From NCBI RefSeq assembly GCF_947489255.1, contig NZ_CANLCY010000003.1:62001-126000 (forward strand): a DNA stretch of 64,000 bases. Reading direction: 5' to 3'. This document shows, piece after piece, positions 9,044 to 17,492 of this stretch. Origin of the DNA: an uncultured Microbacterium sp. Lineage in GTDB: Bacteria > Actinomycetota > Actinomycetes > Actinomycetales > Microbacteriaceae. Position 1 is the first letter of the stretch; every line of letters begins with the position of its first letter. The notes under the pieces were generated by a model that saw nothing but the letters and a program-made list of their open reading frames with translations, was not told the DNA's origin and searched no databases. Both the position numbers and the translations under genes were made by a program.

Positions 9044-10992
9044 CCACCGCCCCCACCACCTCGCCGAACGGGACGACCACCGAGACCATGCCCCTGCAAC
9101 CGCTGCTCAACGACGCCCTCATCGTGCTGCGCGCCCCCACCCAGGTGTGGTCCGACGCGACCGGCGCCATCGGCACCGCCGCGGTGCACGGTGTCTACCA
9201 CGGCGACGTCCGTCACGTCAGCGCCCTGACGGCTTCGTGCGACGAATCGCCGATCGAGTGGATCTCGACGGCTCCCGACGGCGCCTCGCGCGTCGTCTTC
9301 GGAGGGCTCGTCCGCGGGGTCGAAGACACCACCCCCGACCCGAAGGTGCGGCTCATCCGCGACCGCCGGGTCAGCGACGGCGTCGTCAGCGAGACGTGGA
9401 CGCTCCGTTCCCGCGTCGACCGGCCGATCCGCGCCACCCTCCGGCTGCGCCTGACGACGGAGTTCGCCCAGCTGCACGAGGTGAAATCGGGCCACGCCCA
9501 CCCTCGCGCGACCGAGACCGTCGTCGAGGGTTCCGGTGCCCGCGTCGACGCCGGCGCTCAGGGGCTCGCCCTCCTCGCCCCGGGTGCCGACGTGGCATCC
9601 GGTGCTGACGGCCTCGACGCCGCATGGGAGGTCGACGTGCCCGCGTTCGGCGAGGTCGAGGTGGGCTTCAGGCTGACCCTGCGCGACGACACCCTCGTCG
9701 TCGATTCGCCCGCCGTCCCGGCCCGCTGGGATGCCGCCACCGTGGCCTCCGCGTCTCCCGATCCGCGCCTGGCGCGGTGGCTGTCGCGGGCTTTGGACGA
9801 TCTCGACGCCCTGCGCCTCGTGCTCCCCGAGCACCCCGACGACGAGTTCTTCGCTGCCGGTGCGCCCTGGTTCTTCACGCTCTTCGGACGCGATTCGATC
9901 TGGGCCGCCCGCCTCGCCCTCCCCCTCGACCGCGAGATCGCAGCATCCACCCTCCGCGTGCTCGCGCGCCTGCAGGGGACCGACGACGACGCCCAGACGG
10001 CGCAGGAGCCGGGCAAGATCCTGCACGAACTGCGGGCGTCGTCGCTCGAGATCCCGGGCGAGGGCATCGTGCTGCCGCCGAAGTACTACGGCAGCGTCGA
10101 CTCGACCCCGCTGTGGATCTGCCTGCTCGCCGACGCGTGGCGCGCGGGCATGCCCGAGGCCGAGGTGCGCGAGCTCCTGCCCACGCTGCGCGGCGCCCTC
10201 GGTTGGATCCGCGAGAGCGGGGACAGCGACGGCGACGGCTTCCTCGACTACATCGACCGCCTCGGCACGGGACTGTCGAACCAGGGCTGGAAGGACTCCG
10301 GCGACTCGATCCAATGGCGCGACGGTCGTCTGGCCGAGGGACCGATCGCCCTGTGCGAGGTGCAGGCCTACGCCTACGAGGCCGCCCTCGCCGGTGCCGA
10401 CCTGCTCGAGGCCCTCGGCGAGACGGCGGATGCCGCCGACGTCGCGTTCTGGCGTGCGTGGGCCCGCGACCTCAAGGAGCGCTTCGCCGAGACGTACTGG
10501 GTGCAGACGCCGGAGGGCCGTTACCCCGCCGTCGCGCTCGACAACGCCAAGCGTCCCGTCGACACGCTGACCAGCAACATCGGGCACCTGATCGGCACCG
10601 GCATCCTCTCCGCCGACGAGGAGCGGCACATCGCGTCGCTTCTGCTCGGCGAGAGCATGTCGAGCGGGTACGGGATCCGCACGATGTCGACGGGTGCCGC
10701 CGGCTACTGGCCCCTGTCGTACCACGGAGGCAGCGTCTGGGTGCACGACACGGCCATCGCCGCCCACGGCATGCTGCGCGCGGGCCTGACCGCCGAGGCC
10801 CGCACCGTCGTCGAGGGACTCCTGGATGCCGCCGAGGGCTTCGCTCACCGCGTGCCCGAGCTGCACAGCGGCGATCCGCGCACGCACTCCTCCGTGCCCA
10901 CGCCGTATCCCGCGGCGTGCCGTCCGCAGGCGTGGTCGGCCGCGGCCGCCGTCGTGTGCCTCACCGCCCTCACGCCCTCCCCCCAGGCGTGA
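9040..10992 (+). CDS. Glycogen-debranching-like glycoside hydrolase (amylo-alpha-1,6-glucosidase family)
   Basis: 650 aa in two parts. The N-terminal beta-rich domain (about 20-230; PLLNDALIVLRAPTQVW, YHGDVRHVSALT) resembles the glycogen debranching N-terminal domain. The C-terminal part is an (alpha/alpha)6 barrel (about 255-645) with GRDSIWAARLALP, SNQGWKDSGDS and YHGGSVWVHDTAIAAHGM, which are GH15/GH63-like. It probably hydrolyses the imported oligosaccharide in the cytoplasm, since no signal peptide is visible. It is translationally coupled to the permease by ATGA. Exact linkage specificity is unknown. Confidence 0.85.
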   Translation: MTTAPTTSPNGTTTETMPLQPLLNDALIVLRAPTQVWSDATGAIGTAAVHGVYHGDVRHVSALTASCDESPIEWISTAPDGASRVVFGGLVRGVEDTTPDPKVRLIRDRRVSDGVVSETWTLRSRVDRPIRATLRLRLTTEFAQLHEVKSGHAHPRATETVVEGSGARVDAGAQGLALLAPGADVASGADGLDAAWEVDVPAFGEVEVGFRLTLRDDTLVVDSPAVPARWDAATVASASPDPRLARWLSRALDDLDALRLVLPEHPDDEFFAAGAPWFFTLFGRDSIWAARLALPLDREIAASTLRVLARLQGTDDDAQTAQEPGKILHELRASSLEIPGEGIVLPPKYYGSVDSTPLWICLLADAWRAGMPEAEVRELLPTLRGALGWIRESGDSDGDGFLDYIDRLGTGLSNQGWKDSGDSIQWRDGRLAEGPIALCEVQAYAYEAALAGADLLEALGETADAADVAFWRAWARDLKERFAETYWVQTPEGRYPAVALDNAKRPVDTLTSNIGHLIGTGILSADEERHIASLLLGESMSSGYGIRTMSTGAAGYWPLSYHGGSVWVHDTAIAAHGMLRAGLTAEARTVVEGLLDAAEGFAHRVPELHSGDPRTHSSVPTPYPAACRPQAWSAAAAVVCLTALTPSPQA

Positions 10993-10997
10993 GCCCG

Positions 10998-11031
10998 CCG
11001 GGCGGCGGCGTTCCCGAGCGTCGCCGCCCGG
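10998..11031 (+). terminator. Intrinsic terminator after the sugar operon
   Basis: A 13-bp GC-rich stem, CCGGGCGGCGGCG paired with CGTCGCCGCCCGG (one mismatch), around an 8-nt loop. It is followed by the pyrimidine-rich CCCTTCTTCCTCTC. It begins 5 bp after the hydrolase stop codon. Confidence 0.75.
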
Positions 11032-11064
11032 CCCTTCTTCCTCTCGCGCGACGGTCTTCGCACG

Positions 11065-11131
11065 GTTCGGGGCGCATCCCCCTGTTCGGGGCGTGAATCG
11101 TCCGCCCCGACGGCCCGATCGCGCCCCGAAC
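11065..11131. repeat. 67-bp palindromic intergenic element, copy C
   Basis: Third copy of the element at 4301 and 4434, 6.6 kb away. The outer arms GTTCGGGGCG and CGCCCCGAAC are perfectly complementary, and so are the inner TTCGGGGCG and CGCCCCGA over eight pairs. It lies between the sugar-operon terminator and the YbaK gene. This best-preserved copy defines the consensus. Confidence 0.78.
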
Positions 11132-11158
11132 CCGGGCGAGAAGCCGACGCGCGCGCGG

Positions 11159-11635
11159 TCAGGCGACCCGCGTCACCGTCCCGCCCGTCAGCCGTACGAG
11201 CTCGTCGAACGTCAACGGGAACACCGTGTGCGGGGTCCCGCCCGCGGCCCAGATCTCGGGGAAGGCCGCGAGGTCTTCATCGACCACGGTGGTCAGCGGA
11301 GCGGGGTGTCCGGTCGGCGCGACGCCCCCGATCGGCTGGCCGGTCGCGGCGAGCACCTGTTCCGGCGTCGCCCGCCGGATCGCCCCGCGCCCGAGCCGGT
11401 CGGCCAGCGCCGCCGTGTCGACGCGGTGCGCCCCGCTGGTCATCACCAGCAGCGGCTCGTCGTCGCTCCAGAACACCAGGCTGTTGGCGATCGCGCCGAC
11501 CTCGATGCCGAGGGCCGCGGCGGCCAGGGCCGCCGTCGACGCGGCATCCGGGAGCACGATGATCTTCCCCGGGATGCCGGCCGCCTCCAGCGACGAGGCG
11601 ACGAGACGGCTCCGGGCGGGCAGGTCGTCGGTCAT
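11159..11635 (-). CDS. YbaK/EbsC-type aminoacyl-tRNA deacylase
   Basis: 158 aa, full length for the stand-alone YbaK/ProX family, which hydrolyses mischarged tRNAs such as Cys-tRNA-Pro. Family marks are the conserved Lys-bearing GIEVGAIANSLVFW segment, ATGQPIGGVAPTGHP (glycine loop of the active site) and FPEIWAAGGTPHTVFPLT at the C-terminus. ATG 11635 gives MTDDLPARSRLV. It is monocistronic, with convergent or divergent neighbours on both sides. Substrate specificity cannot be told from sequence. Confidence 0.9.
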   Translation of the reverse strand: MTDDLPARSRLVASSLEAAGIPGKIIVLPDAASTAALAAAALGIEVGAIANSLVFWSDDEPLLVMTSGAHRVDTAALADRLGRGAIRRATPEQVLAATGQPIGGVAPTGHPAPLTTVVDEDLAAFPEIWAAGGTPHTVFPLTFDELVRLTGGTVTRVA

Positions 11636-11885
11636 GCCCGACAGCCTAGGGGCGCCGCTCACGCGATCCACCGCCGGATGACACGATCCGCCCGAGATCG
11701 CCGGCTCCGATCTCGCCGGAACACGCCGCCTCGTCCCGAACCAGCGATCTCGGCATTTCACCCGCTCCCCGCGGCCCGGCGCACTCGCGCCGGGGCCTGC
11801 CGGGCGTCAGAATGGATCCTGGATGCCGCAACGCCGCGGCATCCGGAACGTGCCGCCCACAAGGCGACCGACGACAAGGAACGCG

Positions 11886-12959
11886 ATGACCAACGCCCTG
11901 CCCCTGCCCGATTTCACCCACGAGCGCGTGGAGGTGATGACCGGGCGCCGCAGCGGCCTGTTCATCGCCGTCGCCCTGCACTCCTCGGTCCTCGGCTCCG
12001 CCCTCGGCGGAGCGCGACTGTGGACCTACCCCTCGTGGACCGACGCCCTGGGCGACGCCCTGCGGCTGTCCGCCGCGATGACGCTGAAGAACGCCGCCGC
12101 CGGACTCGACGCGGGTGGAGGCAAGAGCGTGATCGGCCTGCCCGAGGGCACCGTCCTCGACGCCGACCGCCGCCGCGCCGCCTTCCTCGACCTGGGCGAC
12201 GCCGTCGAGAGCCTCGGCGGTCTGTACCGCACGGCAGAGGACGTGGGCTCCACCACCGACGACATGCTCGTGGTGAGCGAGCGCACGGCGCACGTCGTGG
12301 GCCTCCCCGACACCGTCGGCGGGTCGGGCGAGCCCGCCGGCCCGACGAGCCTCGGCGTCTACGCCTCCCTCGTCGCCACTCTCGAGCGCGCGGTCGGCAC
12401 GAGCGACGTCTCGGGGCGCCGCGTCACGATCGCCGGCCTGGGCCAGGTCGGCAGTCGGCTCGCCGAGCGCCTGGCGAGCGAGGGTGCGACGCTGACGGTC
12501 ACCGACGTCAACCCCGCCAAGCGCGCGCTGGCCGCCGAGCTGGGCGCCGCGTGGGTCGAGCCGAGCGAGGCGCACCTCGTCCCGGCCGATGTCTTCGTCC
12601 CCGCCGGCATCGGCGGCGTGCTCACCGATGCGGTCATCGACGCGCTCGACGCACGCGCCGTCTGCGGTCCCGCCAACAACCCGCTCGCGGAGCGATCGGG
12701 CGCCGAGCGCCTCGCCCGTCGCGGCATCCTCTACGCCCCCGACTTCGTCGTCAACGCCGGCGGCGTGATCTACCTCGACCTCGTGGCCAAGCAGCGCGGC
12801 ACGCTCGAGCAGATCATGGGGCGCGTGGCCGACATCGGCGACACCGTGCGCCGTGTCTTCGACGAGGCCGAGTCGCGCGGGGTCACCCCGCTGGCCGCCG
12901 CCGAGGGCCTTGCCGCCGAGCGCCTCGCGGTCGGAGCGGGCGACGGCGCCCTCGTCTGA
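11886..12959 (+). CDS. Glu/Leu/Phe/Val dehydrogenase
   Basis: 357 aa, right for leucine/phenylalanine dehydrogenases. It catalyses NAD-dependent oxidative deamination of branched or aromatic amino acids. The N-terminal catalytic domain has LSAAMTLKNAAAGLDAGGGK, which includes both conserved Lys residues. The Rossmann domain starts at about residue 175 with VTIAGLGQVGSRLAE, then ICGPANNPL-like AVCGPANNPLAE and FVVNAGGVIYL. ATG 11886 was preferred over a frame extending to 11823, because AAGGA precedes it and the protein then starts at the family position. It ends just before a strong terminator. Confidence 0.9.
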   Translation: MTNALPLPDFTHERVEVMTGRRSGLFIAVALHSSVLGSALGGARLWTYPSWTDALGDALRLSAAMTLKNAAAGLDAGGGKSVIGLPEGTVLDADRRRAAFLDLGDAVESLGGLYRTAEDVGSTTDDMLVVSERTAHVVGLPDTVGGSGEPAGPTSLGVYASLVATLERAVGTSDVSGRRVTIAGLGQVGSRLAERLASEGATLTVTDVNPAKRALAAELGAAWVEPSEAHLVPADVFVPAGIGGVLTDAVIDALDARAVCGPANNPLAERSGAERLARRGILYAPDFVVNAGGVIYLDLVAKQRGTLEQIMGRVADIGDTVRRVFDEAESRGVTPLAAAEGLAAERLAVGAGDGALV

Positions 12960-12972
12960 CACGCCCGGGACG

Positions 12973-13013
12973 AAGAGAGCCGGATGCCGTTTCCCACGGC
13001 ATCCGGCTCTCTT
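12973..13013. terminator. Bidirectional terminator, perfect 18-bp stem
   Basis: AAGAGAGCCGGATGCCGT pairs perfectly with ACGGCATCCGGCTCTCTT around a TTCCC loop. The A/T flanks give a U-run equivalent in either direction. It separates two convergent genes, the dehydrogenase and the Lsr2-like gene. Confidence 0.9.
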
Positions 13014-13021
13014 CTCCGTGT

Positions 13022-13360
13022 TCAGTGCGCGGCGTCGTAAGCCGCGAGGACGGCCGCGGAAATACGTCCGCGCGCATTGATGGAATAACCGTTCTTCTCC
13101 GCCCAGGTGCGGACGTCGACGAGATCGCGCGTGGGCGCGGGGCGACGCCGCGAGTCTTTTCGGACGGACGGCGAGGAAAAGCCGACGGGGCGCCCGGCGG
13201 AGATGAAGGGCTCGAACGCCTCGCGCATCTTCTCGACATTCTCACTCGAGAGGTCGATCTCGTAGGAGCGCCCTTCGAGCGAGAAATGAACGGTTTCCCC
13301 GTCGTCGATGACCGAACCGTCGAGATCGTCGATCACCTGCGTGATGTGCTTTTTCGCCAT
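13022..13360 (-). CDS. lsr2: Lsr2-like nucleoid-associated protein (paralogue 1)
   Basis: 112 aa, the Lsr2 size. The N-terminal dimerisation half has MAKKHITQVIDDLDGSVID and VHFSLEGRSYEIDLSSEN. The C-terminal DNA-binding half has VRTWAEKNGYSINARGRISA, whose RGR is the AT-hook-like grip on AT-rich minor groove. Lsr2 proteins bridge DNA and silence AT-rich, often horizontally acquired genes in actinobacteria. A second paralogue lies 0.9 kb away at 14204-14551, with a decarboxylase gene between them. The two share domain order but differ considerably in sequence. Confidence 0.93.
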   Translation of the reverse strand: MAKKHITQVIDDLDGSVIDDGETVHFSLEGRSYEIDLSSENVEKMREAFEPFISAGRPVGFSSPSVRKDSRRRPAPTRDLVDVRTWAEKNGYSINARGRISAAVLAAYDAAH

Positions 13361-13428
13361 GCGCCGATCGTAAGACGGGTATTTCCGGCGCCCGGGGGCG
13401 CGCTATTGGGAATTCACCCGCATCTCCG

Positions 13429-14148
13429 TCAGCTTTCACCGTCGTCCGGAACGGGCGCCCGGCTCTCGACCGCGACGATCCGGTGATCCTCGTCGTGCGT
13501 GAGTTCCGTCCGAAGGAATTGCTCGTCGTCCGGCAGCCGGAGCTCGAAACGCGAATACGCCGTCATACGCAGACCGCCCTCCCGCACGCGCACGTCGAGA
13601 ACGTGGCCGCCCACGGTGCGGTCGTCGGCGAGGAAATGCAGATGGAGCCCGGCGACCGTGATGCCCTGATAGATGCGGGGCATCCAGAAACCCACGAGAG
13701 AGCCCGCGCAGTCGGACGACACCGTCTCGATCTGCTCTGCGGCGACCTCCGCGAGCGGGCGGAAGGGCGGCTCCTGGCGCCGTGTGACGCGCGTGCGGAT
13801 CCGCGCCATCACGCCGTCCAGACGCACCGCGTGGAAGAGGTTGCGACTGGCCAACCGCGCCTCGACGTGCACAGCGAGGGCCGCGAAGTCGGCGTCGCGC
13901 ACCACCGTCTCGGCCGTGTCGCCCATCGCGCACACGTCGACGAAGGGCAGCATCTCGCCCGGGTCCATCGGTCGCGGCGGGGCGTCCGGTGTGCACTCGA
14001 ACGGTGTGCCGTCGAAGACGACGACCTCGCCGCCGAGGCCCTCGCAGCAGCCGATACCGGTATCGCCCAGTTCCAAGACGGCCGATACGGGAATCCCCGC
14101 GGAATACACGCCGCCCAGCAGCGCGTCGAGCACGGCGAATTGCGTCAC
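13429..14148 (-). CDS. budA: Acetolactate decarboxylase
   Basis: 239 aa from GTG 14148. It decarboxylates alpha-acetolactate to acetoin in the cytoplasm. The family pattern is clear: TQFAVLDALLGGVYSAG at the N-terminus, then GDTGIGCCEGLGGEVVVFDG, ARLASRNLFHAVRLDG, and the metal-site stretch GLHLHFLADDRTVGGHVLD with the conserved His residues. A longer frame from GTG 14250 would overlap the upstream Lsr2 gene by 47 bp and adds residues unlike the family, so the internal GTG was chosen. No clear Shine-Dalgarno supports either. It lies between two lsr2 paralogues. Confidence 0.85.
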   Translation of the reverse strand: MTQFAVLDALLGGVYSAGIPVSAVLELGDTGIGCCEGLGGEVVVFDGTPFECTPDAPPRPMDPGEMLPFVDVCAMGDTAETVVRDADFAALAVHVEARLASRNLFHAVRLDGVMARIRTRVTRRQEPPFRPLAEVAAEQIETVSSDCAGSLVGFWMPRIYQGITVAGLHLHFLADDRTVGGHVLDVRVREGGLRMTAYSRFELRLPDDEQFLRTELTHDEDHRIVAVESRAPVPDDGES

Positions 14149-14203
14149 CGCGCTCGACGCGACATCAGCGGTCGGCGGACCGACCGGTGAATGCGAGGCG
14201 ATC

Positions 14204-14551
14204 TCAGGAATTCGCGTCGGCGTAGGCGTCGAGGATCGACGCGGGAACACGACCGCGGTCGCTCACCGTGTGGCCGTTCGCCCGCGCCCATTCGCGGACG
14301 GCTCCGAGATCGACATCGCTCGAGCGACGCGGAGCGCGCGATCGACGCGAGGTGGACGCACCGCGGGAAACCGAACGCGCGGCATCCACGAAAGGCGCGA
14401 TCGCCGAATAGAACTTGTCCGCGTTGCGGTCGGAAAGGTCGATCTCATAAGCGCGGCCTTCGACCGAAAAAGTGATCTGCTTTCCCTGTCCGTCTTCGAG
14501 GACAGTTCCATCGAGATCGTCGACGAGGTGCGTGATGTGCTTCATAGCCAT
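14204..14551 (-). CDS. lsr2: Lsr2-like nucleoid-associated protein (paralogue 2)
   Basis: 115 aa with the same architecture as the protein at 13022: [20 protein letters not shown], then [19 protein letters not shown], and a C-terminal [20 protein letters not shown] with the RGR minor-groove motif. The middle linker is Arg/Ser-rich ([16 protein letters not shown]). It is upstream of and co-directional with budA. The flanking DNA near 14550-14600 is visibly more AT-rich than the surroundings, which fits autoregulation by an AT-binding protein (inference). Confidence 0.92.
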   Translation of the reverse strand: MAMKHITHLVDDLDGTVLEDGQGKQITFSVEGRAYEIDLSDRNADKFYSAIAPFVDAARSVSRGASTSRRSRAPRRSSDVDLGAVREWARANGHTVSDRGRVPASILDAYADANS

Positions 14552-14720
14552 AATACGAAAAACCTTACACCGACATTCGATGAATTACTTGCATGACTAT
14601 CCGCGTGATAGTGCGTGCGCCGGAGGAACGCCTCACCGATAGGCGCGGGCGCTGCGAGGGACTATTCTCCGGGGGTGGTGTTCGCTCCTGGGACATCACC
14701 CGAGACAGAGGAAGCGTCGC

Positions 14721-16220
14721 GTGAGCCTTTTCCGTACCAAGTCGGTGGAGCAGTCCATCGCCGACACCGATGAGCCGGAGTTCCGCCTCAAGAAGTCGTT
14801 GAGCGCGGTCGATCTGACCGTCTTCGGCGTGGGCGTCGTGATCGGCGCCGGCATCTTCACCCTCACCGGCCGCGCCGCGCACGACGTGGCGGGACCGGCC
14901 GTGGTGATCAGCTTCATCATCGCCGCGATCGCCTGCGGCCTCGCGGCCATGTGCTACGCCGAGTTCGCCTCGACCGTGCCGGTGTCGGGGTCGGCGTACA
15001 CGTTCTCGTACGCCTCGCTCGGCGAGCTGTTCGCATGGATCATCGGGTGGGACCTGATCCTGGAGATGTTCCTCGGCGCGAGCGTCGTCGCCCAGGGGTG
15101 GAGCGCCTACCTCGGCACCTTCCTCCAGCAGATCGGCATCATCCTGCCCCCGGAGATCTCCTACGGCGGCGTGGTCGACCTGCCGGCGATCCTGCTCGTG
15201 CTCGTGCTCGGCGGCCTGATGACCCTGGGCATCAAGGAGTCGCTGCGCGTCAACCTCGTGCTCGTCGCCGTGAAGCTGTTCATCGTGCTGTTCGTCATCA
15301 TCGCCGGCATCATGTTCATCAACCCCGCCAACTACAGCCCCTTCGTGCCCGAGTCGGTGCCCACCGAGTCGGCGTCCGGTCTGACGCAACCGCTGCTGCA
15401 GTTCCTCTCGGGTCTCGAGCCGGCGACCTTCGGTGTCGGCGGCATCCTCGCGGGAGCCGCACTGGTCTTCTTCGCCTACATCGGCTTCGACGTCGTGGCG
15501 ACCACCGCGGAGGAGACGAAGCGTCCCCAGCGCGACCTGCCGATCGGCATCATCGCGTCTCTGGTCATCTGCACGATCCTCTACTGCGCCGTCGCGGTCG
15601 TGGTCACGGGCATGGTGCCCTACTCCGACCTCAACCCGTCGGCGGCCCTCGCCAACGCGTTCGCGTTCCACGGACAGACGTGGATGGCCACCGTCATCGC
15701 GGCCGGCGCCGTGGCGGGACTGACCACCGTCGTGCTGACGCTGCTGATCGGGGCGACGCGCATCATCTTCGCGATGTCGCGCGATCGGCTGCTCCCCGGC
15801 GGCCTCGCCAAGGTGCACCCGCGCTTCCGCACGCCGTGGGTGATCTCGATCATCGTCACGGTGATCGTCGCCGTCGTCGCCGGTCTCACGCCCATCGGGG
15901 TGCTCGAGGAGATGGTCAACATCGGCACGCTCTCGGCCTTCGTGCTCGTCTCCGTCGGCGTGATCGTGCTGCGGCGCAAGCGCCCCGACCTCGAGCGCGG
16001 CTTCCGCGTGCCGTTCAGCCCGGTGCTGCCGATCCTGTCGGCGCTCATCTGCACGTACCTGATGCTCAACCTCTCGGTCGAGACCTGGTTGCGCTTCCTC
16101 ATCTGGCTCGCCCTCGGATTCGCGATCTACTTCGCCTACTCCCGCAGCCACGCGCGCCTGGCCACCGGCGCACCCCTCGATCCCTCGAAGCCGCACGTCG
16201 TGGCACCGCCCGAGGACTGA
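14721..16220 (+). CDS. APC-family cationic amino-acid permease
   Basis: 499 aa with 12 or more hydrophobic helices. It starts at GTG 14721 (MSLFRTKSVEQSIADTDEPE). The APC signature VGVVIGAGIFTLTGRAAHDVAGPA lies in helix 1 (about residues 38-62), and the family loop YIGFDVVATTAEETKRPQRD at about residues 252-271. It closely resembles CAT/YfnA-type carriers that import amino acids by proton symport or exchange. GAGGAAG stands upstream of the GTG. It is monocistronic, ending in a strong stem-loop. Substrate cannot be fixed from sequence. Confidence 0.93.
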   Translation: MSLFRTKSVEQSIADTDEPEFRLKKSLSAVDLTVFGVGVVIGAGIFTLTGRAAHDVAGPAVVISFIIAAIACGLAAMCYAEFASTVPVSGSAYTFSYASLGELFAWIIGWDLILEMFLGASVVAQGWSAYLGTFLQQIGIILPPEISYGGVVDLPAILLVLVLGGLMTLGIKESLRVNLVLVAVKLFIVLFVIIAGIMFINPANYSPFVPESVPTESASGLTQPLLQFLSGLEPATFGVGGILAGAALVFFAYIGFDVVATTAEETKRPQRDLPIGIIASLVICTILYCAVAVVVTGMVPYSDLNPSAALANAFAFHGQTWMATVIAAGAVAGLTTVVLTLLIGATRIIFAMSRDRLLPGGLAKVHPRFRTPWVISIIVTVIVAVVAGLTPIGVLEEMVNIGTLSAFVLVSVGVIVLRRKRPDLERGFRVPFSPVLPILSALICTYLMLNLSVETWLRFLIWLALGFAIYFAYSRSHARLATGAPLDPSKPHVVAPPED

Positions 16221-16231
16221 GCCCCGCCCAC

Positions 16232-16280
16232 CGGATGCCGCGGCCCCACCCGTCTCGAACGGCCGGGGTCGCGGCATCCG
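16232..16280 (+). terminator. Terminator after the amino-acid permease gene
   Basis: CGGATGCCGCGGCCCC (16232-16247) pairs with GGGGTCGCGGCATCCG (16265-16280), 16 pairs with one G-T type mismatch, around a 17-nt loop. It begins 11 bp after the stop codon. A clear U-run is lacking, as is common in actinobacteria. Confidence 0.7.
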
Positions 16281-16433
16281 TCGTCTGCCGGACCGGCACC
16301 GGGGCTCGGACCCGCCCAGGTCATCCTCGAGGATGATTTCTCGCGCGCGAGTGTCGAAGTGGCCGTGGGCGCCGCGAGAGCCCCCCTAGGGTGGGGATGT
16401 TCGATGACGACGATTTCCGTTCCGGGGGGTTTC

Positions 16434-17492
16434 ATGGGGATCGCACGCACGTGGGTCTTTCCGATTCTGCGTATCCTTCTCGTCGCCCTCGTGGCGGCGG
16501 CACTCATCAAGCTGGCGTTCTTCCCCGATCGCCCTGCCGACGCGTCTCCCGCGGTCCCGACCGGGACGATCGTGGAGCCGACAACGGTGGCGGCGTCGGG
16601 GACGATCACCAACGACGTGGTCGTCTCGGCCACCGTGGCGGCCGATCCCGCCGTGCCGATGAAGGCGACCGCCGCCGGCACGGTGAACAAGATCTTCATC
16701 GCCCAGGGGGCGAGCGTGAACCAGGGCGACGTCGTCTTCGACGTCAAGGTCCCCATCGAGCGCGATCCCGCCGACAGCGTGGATGCCGGGGGCAAGCCCA
16801 AGCCGGCCATCTTCCGCTACGAGGACGTGACCGCGCCGGCGGCCGGCATCCTGAGCTCGCTCTCGGTGATCTCGGGACAGGACATCACGATCGGGATGAC
16901 GGCGGGCGCGGTGGCCCCGCCGACGTTCTCGGTCAGCGGCACCCTCGAGCCCGCCCAGCAGTACCGTCTGCTGGATCGTCCGACCGAGGCGACGGTGACG
17001 ATCACCGGCGGCCCCGCGGCCTTCGCGTGCGGCAATCTGCGCATCACCACTCCCCTGGCCGGCAGCACCGGGGGCGGGTCGACCGACGACACGGCGACGC
17101 CGGGCGGAACGAGCACCGGCGGCGGCGGCGGTGGCGGGTCGTCGACGACCGCCACGTGCACCGTCCCGGGCGATGTCACGGTGTTCTCCGGGCTCGCGGC
17201 CGAAATGACCATCGCCGGCGGGCGCGCCGAGAACGTCCTCGTCGTGCCGACCACCGCGGTGCGCGGGGCCGCGCAGAGCGGCACCGTGTGGGTCATGAGC
17301 GCCGACGGCGCGACCGAGGAGCGGCCGGTCGCTCTCGGCCTGACCGACGGCACGCAGGTGCAGATCACGCAGGGCCTCGCGGAGGGCGATGAGATCCTCG
17401 AGTTCGCCCCGGGCGCCATGGCTCCGGCGAACGACGGGTGCACGACCTATCCCGACGGGTCGATGTACTGCGAAGCGGCCCTCGGCGGATGA
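16434..17492 (+). CDS. Membrane-fusion/periplasmic adaptor subunit (MacA-like)
   Basis: 352 aa. One N-terminal membrane segment (WVFPILRILLVALVAAALIKLAF, about residues 7-29) anchors the protein outside the membrane. A biotinyl-lipoyl-like hairpin (VPMKATAAGTVNKIFIAQG, ASVNQGDVVFDV) and a C-terminal beta domain (VLVVPTTAVRGAAQSGTVWV) follow. Between them, at about residues 215-245, is a Gly/Ser/Thr-rich low-complexity linker. ATG 16434 follows GGGGGG; an earlier in-frame ATG at 16404 is possible. It is first of a MacA-MacB triad and overlaps the ATPase start (ATGA). Confidence 0.82.
   Translation: MGIARTWVFPILRILLVALVAAALIKLAFFPDRPADASPAVPTGTIVEPTTVAASGTITNDVVVSATVAADPAVPMKATAAGTVNKIFIAQGASVNQGDVVFDVKVPIERDPADSVDAGGKPKPAIFRYEDVTAPAAGILSSLSVISGQDITIGMTAGAVAPPTFSVSGTLEPAQQYRLLDRPTEATVTITGGPAAFACGNLRITTPLAGSTGGGSTDDTATPGGTSTGGGGGGGSSTTATCTVPGDVTVFSGLAAEMTIAGGRAENVLVVPTTAVRGAAQSGTVWVMSADGATEERPVALGLTDGTQVQITQGLAEGDEILEFAPGAMAPANDGCTTYPDGSMYCEAALGG

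Noticed and set aside
14149..14250. Extended start for acetolactate decarboxylase at GTG 14250
   Set aside because: It would overlap the upstream Lsr2 gene by 47 bp, and the added residues (Pro/Ser/Thr-rich) lack family similarity.
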